From assembly GCF_016802725.1 (NCBI RefSeq), contig NC_052672.1:6353685-6417684 (forward strand): a stretch of DNA of 64,000 nt. Direction: 5' to 3'. Positions 37,111 to 49,060 of this stretch are shown in pieces; positions within the stretch are counted from its first letter, which is position 1; each line of letters opens with the position of its first letter. Made by a program: the position numbers and the translations under genes. Under the pieces are notes generated by a model. It did no database searches. It was given only the letters and a program-made list of their open reading frames with translations, and was not told the DNA's origin. Origin of the DNA: Solenopsis invicta. Its lineage: Eukaryota > Arthropoda > Insecta > Hymenoptera > Formicidae.

Positions 37111-40100
37111 TGAAAATTTTTAAATTTTGTACTTGTCTTTCGATTGCAATTTACAGTGCAGCAAATGTAATCGTGAAATACGTTTTGAAATCTAGAACAC
37201 AATTTTTGAATTATCTTTAAAACATACTTATTCGTATATATTTTAAATTATGCTATTTGTACGGAAAATGTAATTTCGATCAACCAATTTACGTGGGAGA
37301 CGTGATATATCGAAGCGCAGTGATAATCCCGTTTCGCTAATTCTCTTTACGCTGCAATCATAAACTGCTTATACTCTTTCAAACAGATTCCATTCTCTGT
37401 ATAAATGCGGTGCGAGATCTAATATTGATTAAGCGTAACGCTCGTACACAACAAATCGATCATCGGCTTGGTTAATGCCAGAGTTAACAATTGTGATGAT
37501 CTTATTAATTAACAGTGACGCCCCATGATTGCGAGTTTAACGCTACGTCAAATCAAACGGCACCGATTATTGTTAACACGTTAAATCGTAGATTCAGCGG
37601 CAGGTAATTCCGCGTGCTCACGGATACGGGTGGTGCCGCTCACGGCTCTACATCAGGCTGTTTAACGTCAAAAATGAAATGGTTTCCGAATGGATTTTTC
37701 CCGACGTCCTAACATAGGACTTTTTGTCACCGGATCTAAACGAGGTATCTGCCCGCGACGTTTCACACGGAGAAAATTATTCTTTAGAGGTAGAAGAGCT
37801 CTTATTACATTCTTTCACTATTTTATGCGTTATATATTCCGCGCACGAAGATTTACCGTCATCTGCGCCCCGTACATTTTTATTCCGCTCGCATAGGGAC
37901 ACTTTCGATCCCGCAGATACGCAATCAAATATTAAAACACCTTGGCGTTACAAATAAATGATTAGTTTGTGCGAAAGTAAATAATAAATTGAAAAAAGCA
38001 CGAGACGAGCCTTATGCATTATGTATCCGACGCTGTATAATATGGCGATTGGTTGTGCGAGCTCGTCGAAGTGGAGTACGCCGCGCCGCCCAGGAGGGCC
38101 GCTATTATCGGAGAAAAGACGTGTGTTACAATATTTCCATTATTCAGTTTGTCGTCATTTTGAATTATTAAAACGTACCGTGGGATATAATAAAATCGCG
38201 CGCACCGGTCGCGAGCGATTCACACGGTGAAAAGATTTCCGGCATCAAGCGGGGACGCGGCGGCATTCCGGTATCATCGTATTTAATTAAACGCGATCGA
38301 TCGGCTTATTTCCAGCGATTTGAATCCGAAAGACCATCATCCGGACGTCTCTCCACGGTGTCTCATTTCCGTCGCGGTAATTAATTTATATTAATCAAGC
38401 CGTATAAAATTCTGTCCGCCCTCCCCATCGTCTCGCTCCATCCCGTTCCACTCAGCGCAATCCACGGCTTTTCAAACTTTTTAATCGGTTTCCACAAAGT
38501 TTCCTTCCTCCCGATAACACCGTTCTTTCCCGCCGGACCGCCCCGCCGCAATAATATAACTTTATCCACGCATCCGCGCGGGAAACGGCACTTGATTGTA
38601 AAACCGCCGCACATCGTAGCGGCGATGAGATACCTTTTCTATCTTTTTTTTTTTTATTCAGTTTTCCCTCGCACTTTATTCTCTGTACACTCAAAAATGT
38701 GGAAATATAGAGATTTGAACTATAAAAGTCATATTGGACATTTTTAATATTCTCTTTTATCTACGAAATATTCGATTCTCTTATTTCCTTTAATTCTCGT
38801 GAAACACGTGTGTTCACGTCATTTTTTATTCTTTTTCTTGCCAGGTTTTAAATTTTAGAGAAGATTTGCCGAAATGGCTGTTTAAGCTATTTTTTTTTTA
38901 TTATATTTCCCATTTGATACTAATTTATGCAAATAAATGTTGGAAATTGTAATTTAATATTTCAAGTACCTACATGCGTAACTTTTTACTAATACCAAGT
39001 TAATTTATTATAAACTTTTTCGCAACATGCTGTCAAAGATATGATTTAGGTAACGAGTTGCGTAAATCATACCTGTGGGACTCCTAAATCATATCGCTTT
39101 TAAAAGTATCGAATTTATAATCTAAAGTAATTAAAGGATATAAGAAATCATTAATTTAAACTTATTTTTATTAATTATCGGAAGAAAGGATTAAATATTA
39201 TATCGTATAATTAATTAATAAAAATAATTAGTCTTGAAATAAAACTAACTTGAATTTATTTTAGCAAATTGACGTATTTTTATTTTATATAATTCTTAAT
39301 TTTTTATATAATTCCTATTATCACCTATCAATTTTACATTAATGTAATTTATTGTAATAAAATTTGTGAGGTATGTTTTAAGAAACTTGATAGATTTTAA
39401 AAATATTATTTAATCTTTATAATTGAAAATATGAATATGCGCGTACAGTAAATGTACAACATTTTACATTATCAACTTTTATAAAGATATAAAAATTCAG
39501 ATTAATATTGTATGATTAGATTATTAACAGTTGTACATATAAATTGATTATAAATTAACATCAGTTTTAGTTCGTTCTTTTAAATGTTTTTACTATACAC
39601 ATCACAAAAGATAACTTTATTCATTTTTTTCATTTTTTTCACTAAATGTTGCTTATATAACATTAAGTAGAAATATAAAATATTGGTGAGGTACAATTGA
39701 ACCAATATCCATTTAGGTATTCTCATCTATTTTGTCAATAGAAAGTTGAAAGGTTTTACAAGCAATAATAGTAGTAATAAAATAATAGAAACGGATGGAA
39801 TTATGTAAATTCCTAGATATCATTTAAATTTAAAGAGTTCTTTTGTTCTGTAACACTCTAGGTTTTTTTTAGGCTTGACGTATAACTTTAGTCCTTTGGT
39901 CTGATATAGTCCCAGATTTCCTTGGTGTAATTCGGAAAATATAATATATGTATATGTAGGACGGTATTGGCAAAGGTAGCCTCACAGTTGTTTGGCATTG
40001 TCTTCCGCGCGAAGAAATGGTGATCGATTAAAAAATTTGATATGTACTGTGTGAATTTGAACCTGAATCTTTGGCACACAGACAGCAGACGCACAATTCT

Positions 40101-40200
40101 CTACGCCACGATCACTAAAAAGTTTAAAAAAATTTGAAAGAGAAATATCACTTTAACAATCCGCGGATAAGCGAAATTTCGTGTAATCTGCTACAGAATG
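37111..40200. other. Intergenic DNA: GC-rich island, then AT-rich
   Basis: 37270-38700 is CpG-rich; overlapping frames on both strands disagree. From 38700 to 39880 it is AT-rich, with a short inverted pair ATATGATTTAGG / CCTAAATCATAT around 39040-39105. The minus-strand frame 39888-40094 is not recognised. Confidence 0.45.
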
Positions 40201-40516
40201 GAAAAATATGAGGTCCATTGTAGGTCTGACTTTTAAAAACTTTACTAACGACGATTTAAGCAACTGAAAAGAGGTTCTTGCAATCTATCAAAATTAATTA
40301 AGTATAATAATATACTCGATATGATATAATCGAAAAAATTTTACAAGTTCCCTAAATCGAATTAAAACTAGGAGACTTGTGAAATTTCTTCGATTATTAC
40401 ATCCCTTGTTATACGTAATTATTTTTAAAAGCTTGCAAGAACTCTTTACAGTTGCATAATAGCATCATTAGCGAAGTTTTTAAAAGTCAGACCTACAATG
40501 CGGTCTCATATTTTTC
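40201..40516. mobile_element. MITE with two nested hairpins
   Basis: The outer arms 40201-40283 and 40433-40516 are inverted copies over about 83 bases (GTAGGTCTGACTTTTAAAAA pairs with TTTTTAAAAGTCAGACCTAC; GAGGTTCTTGCAA pairs with TTGCAAGAACTC). A second inverted pair, ATAATCGAAAAAATTTTAC and GAAATTTCTTCGATTAT, forms an inner stem at about 40327-40397. The whole 316 bases can fold into one long stem. No coding capacity. Confidence 0.85.
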
Positions 40517-42094
40517 AATTTATTTGAAACTACAATCTCAATATTGTGAAGTGCCTCTCTAGATTATTGTTATAATTAAATGTTAACTCTGAAATTATGC
40601 GGCCGCGTCTTGACTTTTGACGAAATTTCTACTTTGCGATGGAGAATAATAAGACCGAAGCAACTAGACCAAAAGTTCCACGGAAATCTAATTATTGGGG
40701 ACGAACCTGCAGTAAACACGAAGTACTTTAAGCACTCCATGCCACTAACACGGTACGCGTATTGCATGTTGAAAAACGAGACAATACGGATCACCAGGGT
40801 AATTAGGATCGGTACACCCCGACAGTTTACTTGTTAAGAAAAACTGAAAGTTTCTCATTGAAATAAAACGACAGAGTGACACAAAAACACTTTACGTCAT
40901 TGGCAAGTAAACGGGAAGCGCAAAATCGTGGCTTGATGAGAAAGTTAAGAGCGGCGAGACGAAGTAAAAAGTCAGCGATAAATCAACAATCTCCCTGGCT
41001 CGTTTAGCGTTCATCGTCCTCCGACGGGTTGTGAATATGCAAATTAAACGCTGATAAAATAATACTTAATAGTAGATAGTAACGAAATAAATAAATGCTT
41101 AAAAGCCGTATTGTGCCCCCGGGATTTTATTGCTTGAAAAATAAACGTATACAACCGCTGTAATCTCATAAAGCCCCAGCCCGAGGTTGTAACATGTAGG
41201 TCGGATGCACTCTAGAGAAAATCTCACTATTGCGTCACAGTAGTAAGAAAGAAGATTTAGGGAGTGCGGGACTGGCGACAGAACTCGCCACGGGCGGCGA
41301 GTTTTAAAGCGGCGAGTTTTAAATGCAGTAAGGTCCAGAAAAACTTAGGGAATCGGCGAGCGGCATCCATGATGAATATGAAACCGGAATGCGTTAAAAA
41401 CTCCGTTGCTGCAACTTCATCCGTCGTGACTTTATCCCTTTTGATGAACGCGAATTTTTAACTTCACATATCAGCGCGCTTCTAACTTACATCGGCTTTA
41501 TTACGTTAGAGTGCTGCCATCCTCTGGACTTGCAAACTACAAGAAATTTCACTTACTTCCCAGATATCTCTAAAGTAATATCTTTTCCTTACATTTTTTC
41601 TAAAATTTTTTAATTTGTTGAAAATGTACCTAAAATTGAAAGAAAAAAAAATATATATAAAGGAAAATACACACATATACACAAACATATATGTTTATGT
41701 GTACATATGTAAACCTAGATGTAAACTAATTGTCAAAACATAAGATATGAAACTTTATCTTGTGTGCTACAAATTTACCCAATATTATAATTTAAAAAAA
41801 AAAACTTGATTGAAAGTGAAAATCTTCACCAGTGGTATATTTCCAGCAAAAGCTTATTTGTATTCAAACTGAGAAATTCAGAAGTTGTTAACAAAAGCAA
41901 ATTGAAAGGTGTATTTAAATAAAATTACAACTTGCGACTTATCTTTGTTTTTACTTAAAGTCTATGTGTAAAAGATGGCAACAGAATAATATTAAATAAA
42001 CAAGATAATTGTATACGTATTACCAGTAACGAAACTTATTGTACGGACACAGAATATTGGAAGTAAAAATATTCAAATATGAATATGAAAGGTG
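40517..42094. other. Intergenic DNA
   Basis: An 85-codon + frame and a 72-codon antisense frame overlap at 40576-40837; neither is recognised. A 15-bp direct duplication (GCGGCGAGTTTTAAA twice) lies at 41294-41323. From 41560 the DNA is AT-rich. Confidence 0.45.
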
Positions 42095-42480
42095 TTAGAA
42101 TATGAAAATGAATCCAATTGAATCATATCAAGTATTCGATTCGATTTGATTTTGAATTTTTATGATCTGAATCCAAATTATTAAAAAAATTGAATCAATT
42201 AACAATCTTATAAAATTATATTTAAAACGACTCTATAACGACTGTCATATAATTAATATTATTTTTTTCCATAGAAATCTTTTTTATTAACTATATATTA
42301 AAATACAGTAATAACTGTGTCGTTACATAAAAATTATGTTACAATGATTCGATTTGATTTAATTTGATTCAAATTGAATAAAATTTTGTCAATTTAGTTC
42401 AATTCGATTTCAATCAAAGAAATAAAACTTTGATTCAATTTAACTTGGGGTCAAAGAAATCTCGATTCGCGCATTTCTAA
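42095..42480. mobile_element. GATTCGATT-rich repeat element
   Basis: Multiple variants of GATTCGATTTGATT and its complement lie on both sides of an AT-rich centre. The ends TTAGAATATGAAAATGAATC and (reverse complement) TTAGAAATGCGCGAATCGAG are similar, suggesting TIRs. About 386 bases, non-coding. Confidence 0.55.
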
Positions 42481-44804
42481 TTGAGAGTTTTTACTTTGTG
42501 CTATGCTTTATTTTATGCTATAAGCATAATTTTGATGGAAATGCATCATTGGCAAGGGTTTTCACTTCAAATTGAGTTTTCCCTTAAAAAGAAATAATAT
42601 TTAATGAATTTATAGAAAACACATTCCGAATATCCTGCGCCCGAATAATTAGTTTCGTGACTGTACAATATTACTTTATACATGGTAATTTCCTAAAACC
42701 TATATATCTGATATAATTATAGTTCTGTTTAATAATAGCGAAAGCAACCTAGTTTTGAATAGAAACGCCGTATGTGCAGAGCCACGTCTGCTAGCATTCC
42801 GTATGTTGAGCCAAGAAGTCGAGATATCTATCCAGAAAATTTATTTTACGAGGGATGCGGGCAATGGAGAGCGATGTGAGGGTTGCTCTTAGGACGAGCG
42901 TAAGGCGCTACCGTATCGCGGGGGAAGAATTCGGCGAACGTCTCGTGCAGGGAGTGGCACCTTCTGGCGCACAAAATTGTAGTTATCGTTAAATTTTCAC
43001 TGAAACGAGCTTGCGCGGGCGAGCTTGTAAACCGGCCGGATAATTCCGCCTGTAGAAAACTGTCTTGCCAGCGTGAGAAAAGCTCTGGTCGATAAACCGC
43101 TCCGCCATGCCGCTATTCTAAGATTCTCGTTGAAAATAAGCGATGCTGGATAACGCGCGGCGGCTAAATATAGCCGGGCATCGTGGTGGTCGGCGGCTAT
43201 TTCGTGCACGAACGTGGGGATTTTAGATCAACGATCCGCCGCCTCCCTTCCTTTCGCAATTAAAGAGTTCAGCGCGACGACGACGGTTTAGGCTCGTTTT
43301 CTTAAACGTTCAGCGCGACAATGCCTTAATTTGAATTTAATGTCGTCAACTTGAAGATGAACTTTTTGCATTAGCGAAAAGGAGGGCTGAGAATCGTGCG
43401 ATGAGATCTTGTCGATTACAACACGCGATGCGTTTGTTTGAAATCCACGTTATAGATTTGTATCGCGAGGCTTACGCGATTGCGAAATTTAACGTCAACT
43501 TTTTCGGTATTTAGGGAAAGCCTATTTGGAAATGAAAGGACGGATACGATATCCGATGTTACCGAATGTGTTTTCTGTCAATGGAGTTTTCTACGTGTGT
43601 GTGCACGGTCCGATAATTCCGTCCAATCCGCTGTGCGTACAAATGGGAAACAACCCCGTCGCTGAAAGTCCGATTTCCTGTCGATGTTTCTTTTTCCGCG
43701 GGGTCGCCACGCGATTATTTGGATTATACGTTGATATGGAGCCCGAAATCGAAAGAGGAAAGCGATGAGTTATATGTGAAAATTGCCCAGGGAAAATATA
43801 CTTACGGTCAACGGGCAATGATTGGCTGTTCGTGATATTTCTGCCACTCGACTGTGTATTTATGTCAATTGATAAGAAAGTAGTATCGCGATATGCATTT
43901 GCGCCATTTGACGCAATATTGTTCGATTTGTTCGCGGCAGAGCTGCTATTGCAGCTCGTCGCGGCCGCTGGCAGATTGAATAGGAATTTCCGTTGATCCG
44001 CCCTGACAGAATGCATATTAATGTTGACATTAAGCAGGAACGATTATTAAACGGTCCTCGTTACACGCACTCATACGTACACACACACATATATATCGTG
44101 TCACTCTGTTTCTATAAAACGGATAATTGGAAATCGGCTATCGAATTCATTATTTCACTTGGGGGAGAACCGTAACGCTAATTAGTATATAGCATCGGTA
44201 CTCTCTGCTTTAACCGCGAACCTATTTCAGATTTGTTTAAATATTGACGTATTGTTCACATGCCGAATTCTAACATTTCATTTCACTATAGTGACTCGAC
44301 GTAATCAAATGGAATTTTTGCGGAATTTATTTTTAACTACTTGTAATATGTCAATTCAAGAATTTTTAATAATTGAATCGATTAATTAAAAAATAATATA
44401 AGTAAAAATTTGTCGAAATTAAAATGTTAGAGAAGATAAATATACATTTCTCTTAGTAATCGCATTGAGTATTTTTTTCAGACATCGAATTTACACAACT
44501 GTTATTCATGTGAGAAATACCATAAATCAGTGACTGCGTTTTCCTTTCATCATATTCTGTAAATATTTAATAATGAACTTAATAATGAATCACTTTAGCT
44601 GGAATTCGTGTTACAATTTTATTATTTTATAACAAATGAGATATAATAAGTTAAATTCTTAAAAGAGTCTGTCATTTAAAGAATTTCTTAATTAAAAAAT
44701 TTTATTTTAAATAAGAAAAGAAAATGTTTCTTTTCTTGACCAATAACATAAGAAGAATTTTTAAAATTAGTTTTCTTTTTAGAAATAAGCTGCCCACGCA
44801 TACA
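42481..44804. other. Intergenic DNA with a GC-rich island
   Basis: 42780-44200 is CpG-rich. The minus-strand frame 43591-44016 (141 codons) is Asn/Ser-rich with no domain and is contradicted by overlapping + frames. A short (AC)n(TA)n run lies near 44079-44097. From 44250 the DNA is AT-rich. Confidence 0.45.
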
Positions 44805-44945
44805 CATAGAATAATAAAACATTTTTTACACATTTTTAATTAATATTGCAGTTGTAGAAACTAGACTGTTCTTTTAATTCTCTAAAAGTAAGATTTCTCC
44901 ATACACATTGTTATTCAAATAATTTACAATATTTATCATTTAATT
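44805..44945. repeat. Direct repeat left of the piggyBac fragment
   Basis: AT-rich segment around TTTTTAATTAATATTGCAG and CTCTAAAAGTAAGATTTCTC. It aligns over about 140 bases with 46080-46225 in the same orientation. Confidence 0.6.
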
Positions 44946-45480
44946 GGTTCAAATTGGCGTACTATAATGTAATTCGAATATCTCAAGAACAGATTAATAT
45001 ATTTTAATAAATAAAGTACCATTTTAATTAGAATTTTAGGCTTTACGTTTTGGTGTGTCATCACCCATTTCTATCATTCTTGTAATTTTTAACTTTTTGC
45101 GTTTGTTTATACTTATAATCATTTAATAAAATTTGAAAAATTTTTGGTGTTTTCTATACTTATATTTTGCATGCGTGTATCGTGGATGATGATGATAATG
45201 GTCGAAAGGCGATAGAAACGATTGCTAACTATGTATTGAATTAACATTTGAGATTAATATACAAGATGAATATTTCGTGCTCGGCGGAGATCTTTTCGCG
45301 TCCGAAATCGCGAATAAGATCTGATTCGTCCGGGCAAACGATTTTATTTTCTAACCGTTGCAGAGCAATGAAAATGTAAGAAGTTTTATGACTACTAAAT
45401 GTTGGAAATTTTATGCCTAACATCTGGAAATCATACGCTCGGTTACGTTAACATTTTTTTTTACCTGAGGGTCGTGGTAA

Positions 45481-45810
45481 TTGTTTGCCACAATTCTATT
45501 CAAAATAAGAAATATAAATTCATCGTTTTCTGATTTCAAATTACAACTAATTGAAAGTATCATTAAAAAAATGGTTCGAAGCATTATAGTTGCTGGACCT
45601 GGATTATTTAATTCTTTACGTCTGGCAGTTAAATATTTTTCTTCTTCTATTGAAAAAGATAAAAATCATCCGACAGGACACAAAAGGTGTATTGTTTGTA
45701 CTGCAGGAGCGAAAGAAATTGCGAACAAAAGATCCAGATTTGAATGTAAAGAGTGTAACGATGGGCTCGGTATAGGTTATTGTTTCCAGATTTATCACAC
45801 AAAAATATAA
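45481..45810 (+). pseudogene. piggyBac-type transposase, C-terminal fragment
   Basis: This open frame of 109 codons matches the end of piggyBac transposases. It has the helix SFSDFKLQLIESIIKKM, then a cysteine-rich tail: C-I-V-C, then C-K-E-C, and GYCFQIYHTK just before the stop. That Cys/His set is the C-terminal zinc module of the family, which binds the transposon ends. The catalytic DDD domain, normally 400 or more residues upstream, is absent. The sequence to the left (45180-45480) shows only a few family-like residues (LFATILFKIRN). It is a broken copy of a cut-and-paste transposon; the natural stop suggests the 3' end is intact. Confidence 0.8.
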
Positions 45811-46079
45811 ACTTTTAATTCATTGTTATTTATTAAAAATCATAATTTCAAATAAAAATTTTTTCTAAAAAGAGTCCATCTTGAAAAGCTTAATGAACGA
45901 TTTACAAAATAACATTTCATCTATTTTAAGTAATATTAATGTGACTTACATACAATACTATAAAAAAAATTACTATTTACGATATTATGATGGAATGTTT
46001 TATAAATTATTTTGCGAAGACCAAAATAACGTTCACGCAACTTTTTTCAATAGTTGTTCCATTCACTGCACGTATGAAA

Positions 46080-46225
46080 TAATAACATTTTTACATATTT
46101 TTAATTATTTTTAGCACTGCAGCTGTAAAAAGTGTTTCTTTTCAATTCCCTAAAAGTGAGATTTTTCTACATATCATATTGTTTTTCAAATAATCGATTT
46201 ATTTTTCAAATTTATTATTTGAATT
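46080..46225. repeat. Direct repeat right of the piggyBac fragment
   Basis: Diverged second copy, around GCACTGCAGCTGTAAAAAG and CCCTAAAAGTGAGATTTTTC. A further short pair lies nearby: TTTTGCGAAGACCAAAATAA at about 46011 against TTTTGCGAACGCACAAGTAA at about 46309. Confidence 0.6.
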
Positions 46226-46551
46226 AATAAAATAATGTTCTACTTGATACACACAATAGTACAAAAAAATTAATAATTTTGATTACGTAATAGAACATTT
46301 TATTAATCATTTTGCGAACGCACAAGTAACATTAGCACGAAGTTTACAGGAATTTAATAAAAAATGCAAATTGCGGAGAGAGACGATACGTTTGAAATTT
46401 TCCGATGGCAAATCCGCGCGTTTCGCGTTTCGCTCTGTATATATTTTGTGCGCTTTCCACCGAAGATCGTTCGCCGAAAACGAGCCGCCGGAAATCGAAG
46501 GTCCTCTCTCGGCTAAGTATAGCTCGCGCCGCGCGGGCATAAGTCTGGTCG

Positions 46552-46940
46552 GTGACGTCGGGAAGTGTCAGTATACTGGATCTCGCGTGGACCGACCGAT
46601 TCCAGAAGCGCGACGGTCCAGAACGCTCTAAATAGCGACTCGCGATCACTGCCGCCGGAAGCGATCTTTTGTTCGCGACGAATGCCAAGTATTTTAGGTC
46701 TCGTCATTGTCGTTGGCACCAGTCGCGACACGCGGCTGGATGATCGATACCGCGCCTCGTGTCGTGTGCGAGCCGCTAAAGAAACAAGAGATCGGAGATT
46801 GAAGATCGAACCCGCGATCAGTTCACAACGTATCGGCGAATCGTCAACAAGAGTAGTGTCTTCTTAATACGCAAGCGTGAAAGTGTGCTCTGCTCGGATA
46901 ACTCTTGTGCTTAGACCGACGGACGCGAATGGGTATTTAA
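46552..46940 (+). promoter_or_regulatory. Candidate promoter and 5' UTR exon for the TRIM-NHL gene
   Basis: A sharply GC- and CpG-rich island follows AT-rich repeat debris. A CRE-like TGACGTCG at about 46553 is followed by GTGTCAGTATAC, which holds the arthropod initiator TCAGT (A at 46570). The next 350 bases read like an insect 5' UTR, with many purine/CGA triplets and short open frames without protein character. Weak splice donors are GG|GTATTT at about 46933 and AC|GTGAGA at about 47114. There is no TATA box, and the downstream-element position fits poorly. It is the nearest plausible start for the ligase gene, whose first coding exon lies 7.3 kb to the right and needs an upstream exon. 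It could instead belong to an unrelated noncoding transcript. Confidence 0.3.
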
Positions 46941-47814
46941 ATTTCATTTAATTTTTAATTAGTTTTACATGAAAATATTTTCTCTAACGGGAAGATCGAC
47001 CATCGTCGAAAATGGAAGAAACCTCTCGCCTCTACCGGGAGACTTCGCTCCGTTTTTTAAATTTAAGTTGACAATTCCCTTTGTCGCGAGACGACGACGC
47101 TGCGAAAATCATTTACGTGAGATAAAGATGAAGATATTGATTTAGGGAAAATAAATACAGCGATTCCAATCTAAAACAGATCTTCTCACTGTGAGGATTT
47201 AATTAAAAGATTCATCGAGTCTGGAAGAGCGAACGTGCCTCAGTGTTGAAAGTGCCTTCTAACTTGAATAACGTAGGAGAACAAATTTTAAAGGATGGTG
47301 CCTCCTCCATTTTGGTTGCAAAACGCGGCGATATGTCCAGTGTCCTTAATGTCACTGTCCGTCCGAACGAAATTAGGGAGATTTATCCCCTTCGTTTGCG
47401 TTTCAGAGCGAGCGCGCCTGGGATTACGAGACATTAGTCGCTACACAAATTACGTGCTGTGCACCGCGGCGGGAGAAATTATTCGACATGCCCGTTGCTC
47501 TATGAGCAATTTAGGATTCGTTGATTAGACGCAGGTGCACGACAGATCCTCGCGATCATTCAGGATCTAGACCGCTCATTAGGTTCACCGAATTTAGGGG
47601 TGCAATCGTCCGACCATGATAACTCAAGATTGTAAACTTGCCACATGCTAACCTGTCGCGTTCACACGTGCGGAAAAACTGTCATTAGTTCAAAGAGCCT
47701 TAACCCATGATTCAGCCTCTTTAGCAAGCTCTGTGCATGCCGAATTAAACTCGATCTAGAAGCATTTCTCAAACTAATTTGAAGAAAATATTTCGTGAGA
47801 AAATAATAAGATTT
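46941..47814. other. Region right of the candidate promoter
   Basis: Balanced composition with CpGs, and small frames without domain signature. Could hold the rest of a 5' UTR exon of the ligase gene. Confidence 0.3.
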
Positions 47815-49060
47815 TTTACTAAAAACCAAGCAAGTCCAGAAAGTTTAAATTTTAGAAAACAGAAAAAATTTCTGATTTTCATTGTTTATTGTGTAAATAT
47901 AGTAATTTTTGGACATAAAATATATATAAAAAAAAGTTATAGGCTTTGACTAATATTTTGAGGATTTATTTAAAGAAAAAAAGCAAATAAACATTTCTGG
48001 AGTGTTCTTGCGAAAAATTTACACATTTGTTTTACCTATTTACTTTATTTTCCATTTACCTTATTTCATAACATTAAATACATTTTTTTTCTAAATTTTT
48101 ATTTTAAATAAAGAATTAATGTAAAATGAATATGTAATTAATACAAAAAAGATATTATTTTTACAGTGAAGCTATACAACGTATAATTAATGAAAAATAA
48201 ACATTTTAAGAAACATTTAAATGAGATTATCTATTCATTGGTATTGTGGTACTAATCGCGAAAAGAATTAAACTTAAGTTAATATTAAATAACAGTAAAA
48301 TTTATATTGAAAACATAATAAAGTATATTTCTTTAAATCTTAAATAAGTAATTAATATTAAGTATATTAATTTAATGTTGAATAAATGTTAAATGAATGT
48401 TTCTCCATTCGTTACTTTAAATAAATAATTAATATGAAGTAAATTTTAAATTAATATTAAGTATATATTAACAGTAAATATTTCTTTTAATTATTAACTG
48501 GAACGAATAATTAATGTAAAGTTAGTATTAAATAAACGTTAAATTTATATTTCCTTTAAATAATTATCCAAAATAAATAATTAATGTGAAATAAATATTT
48601 AATTAACATGAAATGATAATAAAATTCCAGAAAAAAATATTATTTAAAATATGAAGTAATAATTTTTTGTTTACAAAATTTTATAAATTGTTTTTGACAG
48701 AAACATTTATAATGTACATATATATTGCTTTTTATATAAATACTCGTATAATATAATTTTTTTTTTTTTTTTGACGTGTAATAGGTATAAGGAAAACTCT
48801 AAGCTCTAATTAATATTTTGAGGGCTTATTTAAAAGAAAAAAAAAATTTTGTGAATTTGATATTTAAAAAAATTTTATATATATTGTCTATTTTCTTTGT
48901 TTCTCTATTTGAATCTTGCTAGAACGAAATTGTTCACAATGTGACACTAACAGAAAATGATTTTGGCCACAAATCAGATTTTGAAAAAAAAAACGGAATT
49001 ATTTAATTTTTGTAAAAAACTCTTCATTAATTTTAATAAATAAATGTTTGATATTAATAC
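47815..49060 (+). mobile_element. Family E element, copy 2 (about 1.25 kb)
   Basis: It starts ACTAAAAACCAAGCAAGTCC and ends near AATTATTTAATTTTTGTAAA, the inverted form. The right part TTGAATCTTGCTAGAACGAA and AAATGATTTTGGCCACAAAT aligns with copy 1. Between about 48105 and 48610 lie imperfect short repeats of AATAATTAATRTRAAGTAAA. Confidence 0.65.

Noticed and set aside
40580..40837. 85-codon + frame beside the nested hairpin
   Set aside because: Considered as a transposon gene piece, but no motif was recognised and the antisense strand is open too.
43591..44016. 141-codon minus-strand frame
   Set aside because: Asn/Ser-rich without domain; competing + frames; no start or splice support.
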